Shown here one piece after another: positions 32,411 through 42,290 of a DNA stretch of 64,000 nucleotides. A model generated the notes under the pieces. That model was not told the DNA's origin. It made no database searches and saw only the letters and a list, made by a program, of their open reading frames with translations. Source of the stretch: Datisca glomerata. Taxonomy: Eukaryota > Streptophyta > Magnoliopsida > Cucurbitales > Datiscaceae. Location of the stretch: NCBI GenBank assembly GCA_003255025.1, contig QANY01012000.1:372001-436000 (forward strand). The letters are read 5' to 3'. Numbering within the stretch: the stretch's first letter is position 1; every line of letters begins with the position of its first letter. The position numbers were made by a program, and so were the translations under genes.

Positions 32411-33430
32411 TATAAAAATGATAACTTTATATGCACAATAATTAATGTTTTACAGTATAAAAGAAGTAACGAACATGTGAAAATGAACCAAAGATGACTA
32501 TCCCCCAAAAAATGGACACGTGATGGAAACATTCATTGCGCTTTGACGAGCATCGTCGAAGAGTAGTGGGGGCAAATGAATAGGTAAAAAATACCCACTA
32601 CCACGTGAACAAGGAGGGCTAACCAATGGGCTTGCAGAAAGCGGCAGTAAAGTGGAAATGGGAAAGAAGACTGATGTCGCGAGACACTCGTAAACATATG
32701 AAGAATGACCAGAAGCATACCGAGAACAGGAAAGAGCACCAGAACGGGAAAAGCTGACTGACCAACAGGAAAAGACTGACGGAGGACTCACGCCTTTGGA
32801 ATGGGAAAAGGAACCTAAGACTCGGAGAACTACCTAGATCGAGAAATGCACTCGCTGAACTGTGCAAGAACGGGAAGAGAAGGATCAGAAGAAGAACGAG
32901 AACATACAAAATGGATCTGGAATTACAGTCAAGTGCATGATTGATTGGGTAGCTGAATAACTCAGATGAGACAGAATGGCAGGCCACCAAGTGGCTATGA
33001 TTGACTGGCTCGAACCATAAGAAATCATCAAGTGACTTTGTCTGATTGGTGGTTGAATGAGACAGATGGAAATGATAAGTAAGAAAGGGAAAGAAGGCCA
33101 TACATGACAGAAACATCCCTACGAATGGGTGTGGTCTCTAGGCATATGAGTGCCTCCGAGACCATAGGGGGGATAATCATTCCCCTCCATTTTATTGTTA
33201 GTCCAATCAACCTATGTAAATTAGGATGCTTATATAAGGCCAGTGTATTAAGTAAAACTTAGGCATTTAATACAACTCAAACAAATATGACTTAGAGCAT
33301 TTACTCCTTACACTCTTTCTCCCCTTCATTAATACTCATATATATCAACCCTCATCAACATGTTTTCCTTTTATCCCTGATTTGAAGAAAAAATTATTTA
33401 CACAACCCTTATCAATATCTTTTTCCTTTG
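32411..33430 (+). repeat. 3' LTR unit B of the Tat element, tandem to unit A
   Basis: It starts AAAAATGATAACTTTATATG at 32414 and follows unit A without spacer. It is over 90% alike by eye throughout and ends near 33430 (CTTTTTCCTTTGATCC). The offset between the units is 1122 bp. Two LTR units side by side point to unequal crossing-over or template switching. Confidence 0.8.
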
Positions 33431-36275
33431 ATCCATGTTGCAGTCATATCCGCATATGACTTTCCAAGGAATAAGGGAAAAGAACAACACTAACACCACC
33501 CAGCGCATGGTTTGTGTAGCTCTCATGAGGTGCGAGCATGTAGTTGGAGGCCAAGCATCACGACTGGTACACTCTCATTTAGCATTTGTTAAGCATAAAT
33601 TTTACATGAGCTTTATTCATAGAGTTTTCAAGTCTAAGATTAATAATTAAAATCAGATTTGTAGTTTATGTTAAGATTTTCTTAAGTATCATATATTTAT
33701 CTTTTGTTTTCAGCATGCCAGATGAATCAGAATATTATTGCACAATATGAAATGTAATAGTTACATCATGGAGGGTCAAACACATTTTCAGCAATAATTA
33801 TCTCCTTATCAATCAAACTACAAATACATTGTGATCAATAAGAAAAACACAAAGAAACTCCTACACTAATCTTGCTAGTATTAAAAATAGCATCGACAAC
33901 TGAGTTTATTTTCTCGTTAACTAAATAAATGAACTAACTAGTAGTTTGATACAACATAGATTTCACTTCTTCACCTATATTGGTGGCTAATTGCACACAT
34001 TCTGAAAAATAAGAAAACCATCACAGTTCACGTTAAAGCAAACCCTCATCAGGCGGTATCCAATTATGATTATATGGCAAGTTAATCTGTCGAATGATAA
34101 CTCTTCTACCAGAACCAGTAGCTATAATAGACCAAAACCTTATCCAATTTCCCTTATGCTAATAATATTGGTTTGACAGAATCAACATCAATTCTCATAT
34201 TTTCTAGAATCTTGAAATCTTGAAATGTTGGAACATTGAAATGTATCAATAGCCCACATGATTTCTGAAGATAGAAAACATAGATTAACACATGGAGAAA
34301 ACTGTAAGATTGTATGAAGAAAGAGAACACATCAAACTATTTTCTCTTTCTCCTTACGTTGTTGGCGGCTTCTTGTACTCTCATGTAATATAACCAGAGA
34401 ATTTTATTTCAAGTAGTAGTAATCAAACATGTTAGAGAACATGAATTTAGAAACGACTAGCACTAATCAAATCCTATAGGATGTCAACTTAGAAATGACT
34501 AGCACAAAGGCTAGAGGACATGAACTTAGAAATGACTAGCACTAATCAAAGATTAGAAGACGTGACAATGAAGAATTCTGGAAGACATATTAGCACTTAG
34601 TACGATCTAAGGCTAAAAGACGGGAAGACTTTGAGAAAACACTTATCGTTAAAATTACATTTTTGGAGAATTCTTGAAAAAAATTTGGAGAAGCAAGATT
34701 GAAGTGTTAGAAAACAACACATATGCATGTGCATATGCATGTCGTTATTCTTGAAAACAACACGCCAGATTTGCAACCTACATATGCACGTCGTTATGCT
34801 TGACCTCATAGTCGAGTTGAGATATGACATTTCTTGTCCATCATGACAAAGAACCTTTATATTCATTTTCCTCTGCTGGCATAGGTTCTTATAGTGTACT
34901 CTATTCTCTTTTTTTCTCATGGTAATGAAATAAAAGAAATTCATTAATTCAAGTCATAACTAATGTACCATAATTTCTAAGTAGAAATTATATGGTAAGA
35001 TTTAACGTCAAAAGTTCCACAAAACTTCAGAGACATTACAACCAATTAGATATTGGACTTATTACTCAGCTCAATTTAAACTTGCAGCTTCCTTAATTGA
35101 TGGTACAATATTTTGTACATTTATATGGTTGTTTTAGAGAGAGTAATGTCGATTGACAAATGAAAGAGTGATGCTAAATAGATTTAGAATGCTGGACGGG
35201 GTGAGAAAAACTAAGGTAGGATTAAAGATACATAATGATGATATGGCCACACATTGGGTGAACATCAAGAAGAATAGACTACTTTAGAAGTTAGCTATTT
35301 ATTAATATTACTAGCCTCACTTTATGTGGAAACCTCTGAAATGCATCATTGGCCCCGTATTCTTATCCTGAGCTTGTGGTTGAAATGCTAATTTTTCCTT
35401 TATTAACACATACCAAACTTTCCAATATTAAAGAAAGAACTATACAATTTGTTGTAGAGTCAAGGAATGAGACTCTATTCATAATCTCATTACTTCTCAC
35501 GTTCATTGGACTCTAGAGCTAAGGTTAATATTACTGAGATGTTGTGACTGTATAACAAAACTTATTAAGATAAAATAATTGCTAGGGAATTTATACATAC
35601 TAGTTACCAAAACCATTGAATATCTCATTGATATTAAGTTGGTTTGCTAACCAAATTGATTCATCATTATTATTACTGTCCTATTTACAAGTTAAATATT
35701 CTTTGGTTCAATATATTTATTACATATTCACACTAGTCCCCATGTTTTAAGGTTTAGGGTTTAAGTTTTATAAAATCTAACCAAAAACACACAAATGGTC
35801 AATATACCATTAACAATGAAGACTTACAAAACCTTCTCTAATAAATGGAAATGATATCGGTATGTATTTTTTATCAAAGAACAATCAATTCATGAATAAT
35901 AAATATAGCCTACCTTCGAAGCACTTATCTCGAACGTTTGTAGCAACAATTTTCTAAATCATGCCCTCGTTCTATGTCAAATCTCCCCCACAAAATTGCT
36001 ATTATCATTTTTAATCTGAAATCAAAATATATTATCTAAATGATCTAACAAAATTTACCTTTAAATATTTAGGCATATACAAATTTTAGTAAAATATTTC
36101 TCTATGTTAAGAAGCAAAATGTCTCTCTTTTTTGTGCTCTTTTCATCATTTCTTAATTTCTTTGCAGCCTAATGTCGAAGGTAGGCTTAGTACATTTATC
36201 GAATAATTTCTTAATTTCTTTGACGTTAATTTCTCCTTTGTTTTTCTAAGAAGACAAATCTCGTATGAGGACGCG
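33431..36275. other. Intergenic, about 2.8 kb, no gene recognised
   Basis: AT-rich unique-looking DNA. Visible structure: three direct repeats of TTAGAAA(C/T)GACTAGCAC near 34446, 34490 and 34529; a CATATGCATGTGCATATGCA palindromic run near 34722-34743; and a telomere-like GGTTTAGGGTTTAAG at about 35751. No ORF with family features was seen on either strand. Confidence 0.6.
34437..34560. repeat. Short direct repeats, about 40-44 bp, three copies
   Basis: GAA(T/C)TTAGAAA(C/T)GACTAGCAC recurs at about 34443, 34487 and 34526, the first and third followed by TAATCAAA. No further context was recognised. Confidence 0.6.
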
Positions 36276-36358
36276 GAAGTGTGAGTTGCATTGACGTCTC
36301 ACTCTTTTCCCTTACATTTTCTCTCTCTCTCTCTCTCCTCCCAAAACCCAAGACCGTG

Positions 36359-37021
36359 ATGTCAGCTCAAATTATCGAACACGTAGTTCTTTTCAGGGTC
36401 AAGGACGGCGTCCAACCGTCCAAGCACAATGCCCTGATCGATAGAGTCCATAGCCTTGTCTCGCTTGACCAAGTGCTTCATCTCACTGCTGGTCCACTCA
36501 TCCGCACTGGATCCTCCTACAACTTCACTCACATGCTCCACAGCCGCTACAAGTCTAAGGAAGACCTGGACGCCTATACGGCGCATCCGATCCACGTGAG
36601 CGTGGTTAACGAGTCGGTCCGTCCTATCTGCGAAGACATCATGGCCGTCGATTGGGTCGCCGAAGATCTCCAAGGTCCTGTGGTCCCACCTCCGGGATCT
36701 GCCGTGAGAGTGACCTTCCTGAAGCCTAAGGATAATGTTGGAGAGGAAGCTAAGAATGAGATTTTGGGGGCGATTGGAGGAATAAAGGATGGATTTAAGG
36801 GACAGATAAGTCAAATTAGTTGGGGTGAAAATTTTTCGCCTGCGAGAGCGAAAGGATTTTCGATTGCTTCGATTGCGATATTTCCAGGGGTGAGTGAAAT
36901 GAAAGCGGTGGATTCAAACACGGAATTGGTGAATTTGCAAAAGGAGAAGCTTAGGGATTACCTAGAGAGCGTGATCGTCGTCGATTACGTTGTTCAATCG
37001 CCGCAGTCGGCAAGTCTATGA
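36359..37021 (+). CDS. Stress-responsive A/B-barrel (double Dabb) protein, copy 2, without N-terminal extension
   Basis: Single exon, 220 codons from ATG 36359. It aligns end to end with copy 1 from its MSAQ: about 25 substitutions and one missing Ser by eye. The two Dabb domains are at residues about 5-99 and 115-213; the C-terminus is again SASL. Eight of the substitutions crowd into residues 19-32 (copy 1 KLNAMIGGLNGL, copy 2 KHNALIDRVHSL). The 5' region carries two deletions relative to copy 1 that remove the upstream ATG and most of the transit-peptide sequence, so the product should be cytosolic or, via the C-terminal tripeptide, peroxisomal. The frame is open upstream to 36281 but lacks an ATG there. 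No TATA box at the position used by copy 1. Expression is unproven. Confidence 0.85.
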   Translation: MSAQIIEHVVLFRVKDGVQPSKHNALIDRVHSLVSLDQVLHLTAGPLIRTGSSYNFTHMLHSRYKSKEDLDAYTAHPIHVSVVNESVRPICEDIMAVDWVAEDLQGPVVPPPGSAVRVTFLKPKDNVGEEAKNEILGAIGGIKDGFKGQISQISWGENFSPARAKGFSIASIAIFPGVSEMKAVDSNTELVNLQKEKLRDYLESVIVVDYVVQSPQSASL

Positions 37022-38040
37022 GGTGATAATATCGTTTTTCTTCCTGGGCTTACTTAGAGAGTGACAAATTTAATAAGCATTTGCAAGTGTAATCGAATTG
37101 GAAATTTAAACTTTGAATTTCAGCTTATTCCTTCAAATTACTCTCTTTGGATTATGCTGAGAAAGTGCATGTCAGTTAAATTGCTTCTGGTTTCCAATTC
37201 CCACTTTCGTTATGAATGTTTTAGCGGCTCTTCCCAAATCAAAGAAGTTCCGCCGTTTACAAACAAGTAGAAATTCACTTTTTGTCCACTCCTCTTCTTC
37301 TTCATTCTCATCTCTTCCCTTCTCTGATAGAAAATTAATAAAGAAGCAGCTGTTGTAATTGTAGAGGGATTTCGTTAGTTCCCAACAGAGATAGACACAT
37401 ACCCTCTCTTAAAGATTTTTTCCGCTAACTAGCAATCAAAGTAAAAAGTATCGATAAAAGTATTAACGAAGGGTGATAAAAAGTAGAATAAGAGAATGGA
37501 AGGAATAAATTGTATTTAATGCACCCTTTTTATTTAGTTCACTGACATTATATAGATTTTTTAATTTATATGAATAGATTATAATAATAATAAAAATGAG
37601 GAGATGTTTCTGTTAAATATGATCATATTTTCTCTCTTTACTTGTTACTTTCATCCGTCTCATTCAGTCACTAATTAATCATAATCATTTGATGATTTTT
37701 TGTGATTCGAGCCGGTCAGTATGAGGGATTAGTGCTTCAAAAACTTCATCTCTTGTTCTTGGTTTCTCAGCGTTTTTTTTCCTATTTAGACCCCTAGATT
37801 AACCGAATGAATAATTTTATAATGATCGACTAAATTTTAAGTAATTAAATTTGATCGATTATTTATTCGGTGTAAAATTACTCTGACCAAATACCTAAAA
37901 TAAACTCATCATTAAAGTTTGGCTAATCTACTATTGTTATAATAATAATAAATGTAACAAATCCTATTAGAATAGTGTAATTATTTCACTTTCTATGAAA
38001 AATCTGCTAAAAATAATCTTGAAGAATAATATTAAAGTCT
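37022..38040. other. 3' flank of the second Dabb gene, homologous to that of copy 1
   Basis: 37022-37405 matches 18217-18605, and 37713-38040 matches about 19669-20100. The part between, 37410-37712, is not shared. This copy has no hAT MITE. The homologous noncoding flank shows that the duplication was of genomic DNA rather than by reverse transcription of an mRNA. Confidence 0.65.
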
Positions 38041-38059
38041 TTAAATCTAATCTTGAAGA

Positions 38060-38310
38060 TAAATTTTAAAGTCTTCAAAACCAATTTTGAAATCTTCAAG
38101 ACAAATCTTGAATTCTTCAAGAAAAATCTTGAATTCTTCAAGACAAATCTTGAATTCTTCAAGACAAATCTTGAATTGAATTCTTCAAGACAAATCTTGA
38201 ATTCTTCAAGACTAATCTTGAATTCTTCAAGACTAATCTTGAAAACTTAAAGATCAATCAAGACTTAAAAACCAATCTTAAAAATTTAAAGACCAATCTT
38301 GAAGTCTTCA
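38060..38310. repeat. Array of palindromic 21-bp units (TTCAAGACAAATCTTGAA)
   Basis: TCTTCAAGACAAATCTTGAA-type units follow one another about ten times, each with self-complementary arms TTCAAGA and TCTTGAA around CAAA. The 21-bp period is a multiple of three, so an artificial 65-codon frame (NLEFFKT repeats) runs through it. The array starts right at the distal border of the Dabb duplication, where copy 1 has a single TTCTTGAAGTCTAA. Confidence 0.9.
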
Positions 38311-39303
38311 AAGAAAAATTGTCAAGAATTTTCGTATTATAGAGAGTCATTCAGTCTTGAAGTTTTTAACATTGGTCTTGAAGATTGCAAGAATCTACTT
38401 GAAGTGTTCAAGAAAAAATTTAATTATGAGAATTACCATAATATAAAGTGTCCCTTGTCTTGAGTCTAAAAAATTAATCTTTAAGAGTTCAAGATTGATC
38501 TTAAAGTTTTTAAAATCGATATTGAAGTTTCTGAAGTTTTTCGAAGTTTATTGAGCTTTTGTTTGATTACAAATAGCATGAGTTTTTGTTTAGATTACTA
38601 CAAGCAGTCCATAATATATGAGGCAATGCTTTGATATGTGTAAAAAATCATAGATTAAGTTCAGCGGTCCATAACATGTGAGACAATGACTTTGATTTGT
38701 GTAAAGGGGTCAGTTTTAATGGTCTGAGGTTAATTTTGGATGATGGAGATATTTTGAAGTTGTTGGATGACATACACAATTTATGTGCAGAGACATGTAA
38801 ATTTTAGTCATGTATAAGTTGTGCATATTCGTTTAGAAAGGTAACAATAACATATATACACATAAGCACAATATGCTACTCCCATTTTAAGCTTATGTAC
38901 CCAAAATTTAATACCACTTTAATTTATATATCTCTGTTTAGTTAATCATATTTCATACGCTGTCAAGAAAACTTAGGCAATTATTATTTGGGATCTAAAG
39001 AAAACTTGGGCAATTATTACTTGGACAATATTCGTAATTTACTTACATACTCGGATAAATAAAAACTGGAATCTTGCAATTGTGGTCTCAATTAGTTTTC
39101 TTATAATTAGATATGTTATTGCACATGATCTCAGATGATTGCACATGATTTCAGATGATTCTTAGTAGCACATTCTTGTGCATTCAGAAATCCTATGATA
39201 TTTCTATATGAAACTGCAATCTACTTCTCAGGCTAAGAATACAGAAGAGGGATTATTGATATTACAGAAGAAATCTCATGACATTACCATAATAGACAAC
39301 TAG
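38311..39303. other. Intergenic, no gene seen
   Basis: AT-rich DNA with a fading continuation of the TCTTGAAG words to about 38520. A direct repeat, CATAATATATGAGGCAATGC / CATAACATGTGAGACAATG, lies near 38610 and 38670. Nothing else was recognised. Confidence 0.5.
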
Positions 39304-39905
39304 TCAATTTAAATAAGAAAAATTGATATTGTATAGATACATGGGTAATGAATATTGCATTCTACTATCAAAATTATGTAATTGTAAAATTATAAAGAAG
39401 ACTATGAGAACAACATCCAAATTGGACCAAAGTTGAATTTCTTTTGCATGAATTTTTTCTTCCGTCTCCTTGATACGCTTTTTACTCAACTTATTAAACT
39501 CTTGTAATTTTAAAATAAGTTGATCTTTCTCAACATTGCTCCTCTCAAGTTCATCCACCATTTGACATTTTTCTTCAATTCCTCATTTAATTTTTCTACA
39601 TTGTTTACTTTTCGTAGAAGCCTGGGTATGACTTGAGTTGATCGAACACACATGGGTGGATCGTCCCAATCAAAATAATCACAACCGTTTACTTTCTGCA
39701 ATATGAAAACCAATCAAACTAATGTATAATTTGCATCCCATAGCTCAAACAAAATTCATTTAGACAACACACCTCATCATGGTATTTACATCCTTAAAAT
39801 CTTCTTCTAGGATTGGCATTTGTTCATGATGTTCTCAATACAACATTGTTGTTATACTAACAAAGCCTATTCGGTATATTTCTATGGAGGCTATTAGACA
39901 AGTCA
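39304..39905 (-). pseudogene. GRF-type zinc-finger protein pseudogene
   Basis: Two exon-like blocks on the minus strand. Block 1 (about 39880 down to 39777) reads NNNVVLRTS, stop, TNANPRRRF, stop, GCKYHDE, matching the GRF zinc finger (LRTSWT--NPGRRF-GC), with the Trp codon now TGA and the Tyr/Phe codon now TAA. It ends at a donor-like GTGTGT. Block 2 starts after an acceptor (ATATTGCAG, 39697) and reads KVNGCDYFDWDDPPMCVRST, QVIPRLLRKV, then a coiled coil (EKLNEELKKN). After a frame change it continues ELERSNVEKDQLILKLQEFN and a hydrophobic tail NLDVVLIVFFIIL. Small plant GRF proteins end in such a membrane segment. Two stops plus a frameshift argue for a dead copy. Confidence 0.75.
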
Positions 39906-42098
39906 CGAATGTTATCAGACAAGTAACTGGATGACATCTATATAAATGATTAACATGATCAAATTTAAAAAATCACATATATAAAGCAATACAGATTCAA
40001 TATGTATTATTGATATTACAGAAATCTCATGAAAGGATTATTAATATTAGACACGAAGATTTTGAATAGGAGGAGAAGAAAACTCTTTATGTTGGAAATG
40101 AACCTTAATATAAGGTCAAAGATTGTCCTTTTCGGTATTAACGGCTGCCATCTAAAGATTCACTTGTGGTGTCATTCCCTTTTTAAAATTAAGAGAATCG
40201 AGTAAGTGGTTTAAACTTTTATCGAACCAGATAAACTTAAGTCAGTAATGTATTTATTAGTGTTTATGATTAGAAATACATTAAATAGATAAAAGTTATA
40301 TTATCTTAGTTCATAATCATATACATTTGCGCTTGCATACATTTTAAAATATGTTAATGTGCACGTATAATTATTTTAAGAAACAGTTGAATATGCGCCT
40401 CTTGTAAAAGTATTTTTATATATCAAAATATTTTTTAAACAACACCATTTATCAAATATTTGTGATTTAAAATAAAATTTTTTAATGTGATAAAATGCTC
40501 TCAAATTCACTCTTAACCGTTAATTCTAATTAGTATATATGTAACTTTGACTGCAAAAAGTAGGACGACAACTAGATTGAGCATATCAATCTGTCTTGCA
40601 GACACCAAAACACAAACCAAAAATGGAAAAAGGAAAAAGGAAAAAGTTAATCAAAGTGGAAGCATATCTTCTGTATATGCTTTGCTTGTTCTCATCTAGG
40701 GAAATCCCGTATCCGCTTGTTATTATTTATTCCGATTTTATTTGATCTACAAGATCATATTTTCTGTGTACTTTATAATTTAGAAGGAATTATGAAAATG
40801 ACCGAAAAACAAAGTTGAATTATTAAATATTTGAACTTTTTTATAAAAATGATTGGAATAAATAATTTGGTTACTAAATTACACAGACATAAACGTAACC
40901 AATTTATTTATGCACGTGTAACTTTTATAATTAAATTAATTATCTCAGACATTTTTAATCATTTTTGTAAAAAAAGTTCTGACCATTTATACGATTCACG
41001 TTTAAAAAGTGATTTTTTTTTATCATTTTTTGTATAATTTATAAGTCTCACGTTCACGACTAATCCATACGCTTGTGGATTGGGTCATCTTATTTAATAT
41101 CCGTATGTGGAAAAAAGAGTCATATCAACTCCTTTATTTATGTATATTTAATTTTTTTACAAGAATAAACATGGAATGGTGATTGCATGAAAAAAAATTT
41201 AATGGCATAGAAAGAAAATACTTGCATAAAATTGAAAAATCTAAGGAAAAAAAGAGAGAAAAATGCATAAGTTGGTCATTGTATGATGTGAAGTAGTAAA
41301 ATGACACAAATGACAAAATGTTCCTAAAAGCTTTGTAATTATTCATCAGGCGATATATGACAAGTTGGGTTCGCGTAATGGGTTAAACTCTCACATTCAT
41401 ACTTTAGAAGTGAGTTCGAGTCATATTCCTCCATTACACATAAAATTTGTAATGTAACTTATATATATATATATATATATTCCAAAAATAGCCTATTCCC
41501 TATAAAGAAGTAAAAAAAAGTGTCTAAGTCATCTCATGGACAATCTAGTAAAATACTTTAGAAAATTCCATTACTAGAAACTAAAAATAGCATGTTAAAA
41601 GTTTTTAGGTCACTGAATAAATTCAGATAAAGATCCTTTGTAGTTGATGAGGAGAAGTTTAATCTAAGTCGGCTAGTTTAATCTAGACGATCAAGATTAT
41701 ATTATATTTTTGGTTAGCAACTCGGCTTGATTGAGACTGTCCAAATCTAATCAGACTGTCTAACTTAACCACTTATTTGTAGTTAGACTTTTATTAAAAT
41801 AAACTCGACGTATATTAAAAAAACTAGTGCAAAATTGTTTTGTCATGTAAAGAAAGGAAAACTCTATGTGGGAGTTGGGAGAGAGAGATTGAGGAGGAGA
41901 GCGAATAATAGAAGTTTCTCTCATTTCCATTTTCTCTCACCTTGTATTGATATAGCAGAGGCAGAGAGCATATAATCAAGTAGGCGTACTGGCGTAGAAT
42001 GAGCTGAAAAGATACGATGCAGTGCGAAGCCAGTCAGTCCAATAAGCTCCAGTGAATCGGCCCATAATTAAAAGTCGATAGCCCACACTAAAATTGTG
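39906..42098. other. Intergenic, about 2.2 kb, upstream of CTP synthase
   Basis: AT-rich. A (TA)n microsatellite is at about 41459-41480. Just before it, at 41405-41440, is a GTTCGAGTC word resembling a pol III B box within a possible SINE-like stretch (41345-41480). No protein-coding family was recognised. Confidence 0.5.
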
Positions 42099-42099
42099 T

Positions 42100-42109
42100 T
42101 TATATATAT
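42100..42109 (+). promoter_or_regulatory. Probable TATA box of the CTP synthase gene
   Basis: TTTATATATATCG is about 190 bp upstream of the start codon, followed by a pyrimidine-rich leader (CCCTCCCTCCGCC.., TTTCTTCTCTTTC) typical of plant 5' UTRs. No experimental support. Confidence 0.5.
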
Positions 42110-42290
42110 CGTTTGGTTTTTCTACTCCAAATATACACCCTGAATTTCCCTCCCTCCGCCTGCCCTCTTTCTTCTCTTTCAGTCTCTCTTTCTGCCGTGT
42201 CTCCCGCGGGTACACAAACCAGTTTGAATTCAATCTTCCTACTCAAACAATACCAGAAGTCTAACTTATTTGACGACGAAGTTGAAAAAA

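Larger units (their letters stand above)
22190..33430 (+). mobile_element. Decayed Ty3/gypsy retrotransposon, Tat lineage
   Basis: Order on the plus strand: LTR (to 23248), primer-site region, gag (23411-24600), protease (24614-24860), RT (24895-25700), RNase H (25730-26270), a second, archaeal-type RNase H (26290-26720), integrase (26860-27750), a tandem repeat (28030-28240), an antisense ORF (30870 down to 28739) and a doubled 3' LTR (31291-33430). A second RNase H between RNase H and integrase, and a DDGS-type protease, are marks of the Tat (Ogre/Retand-like) lineage. Stops, frameshifts and small deletions occur throughout; the element cannot be autonomous. Confidence 0.85.

Noticed and set aside
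36281..36358. N-terminal extension MSCIDVSLF.. for Dabb copy 2
   Set aside because: It begins with GTG, not ATG; the first in-frame ATG is 36359 and the stretch corresponds to the deleted leader of copy 1.
38053..38250. CRISPR-like spacing or a repeat protein in the 21-bp array
   Set aside because: There are no unique spacers, the units are contiguous palindromes, and the frame is broken by a 5-bp insertion; this is a eukaryotic simple tandem array.
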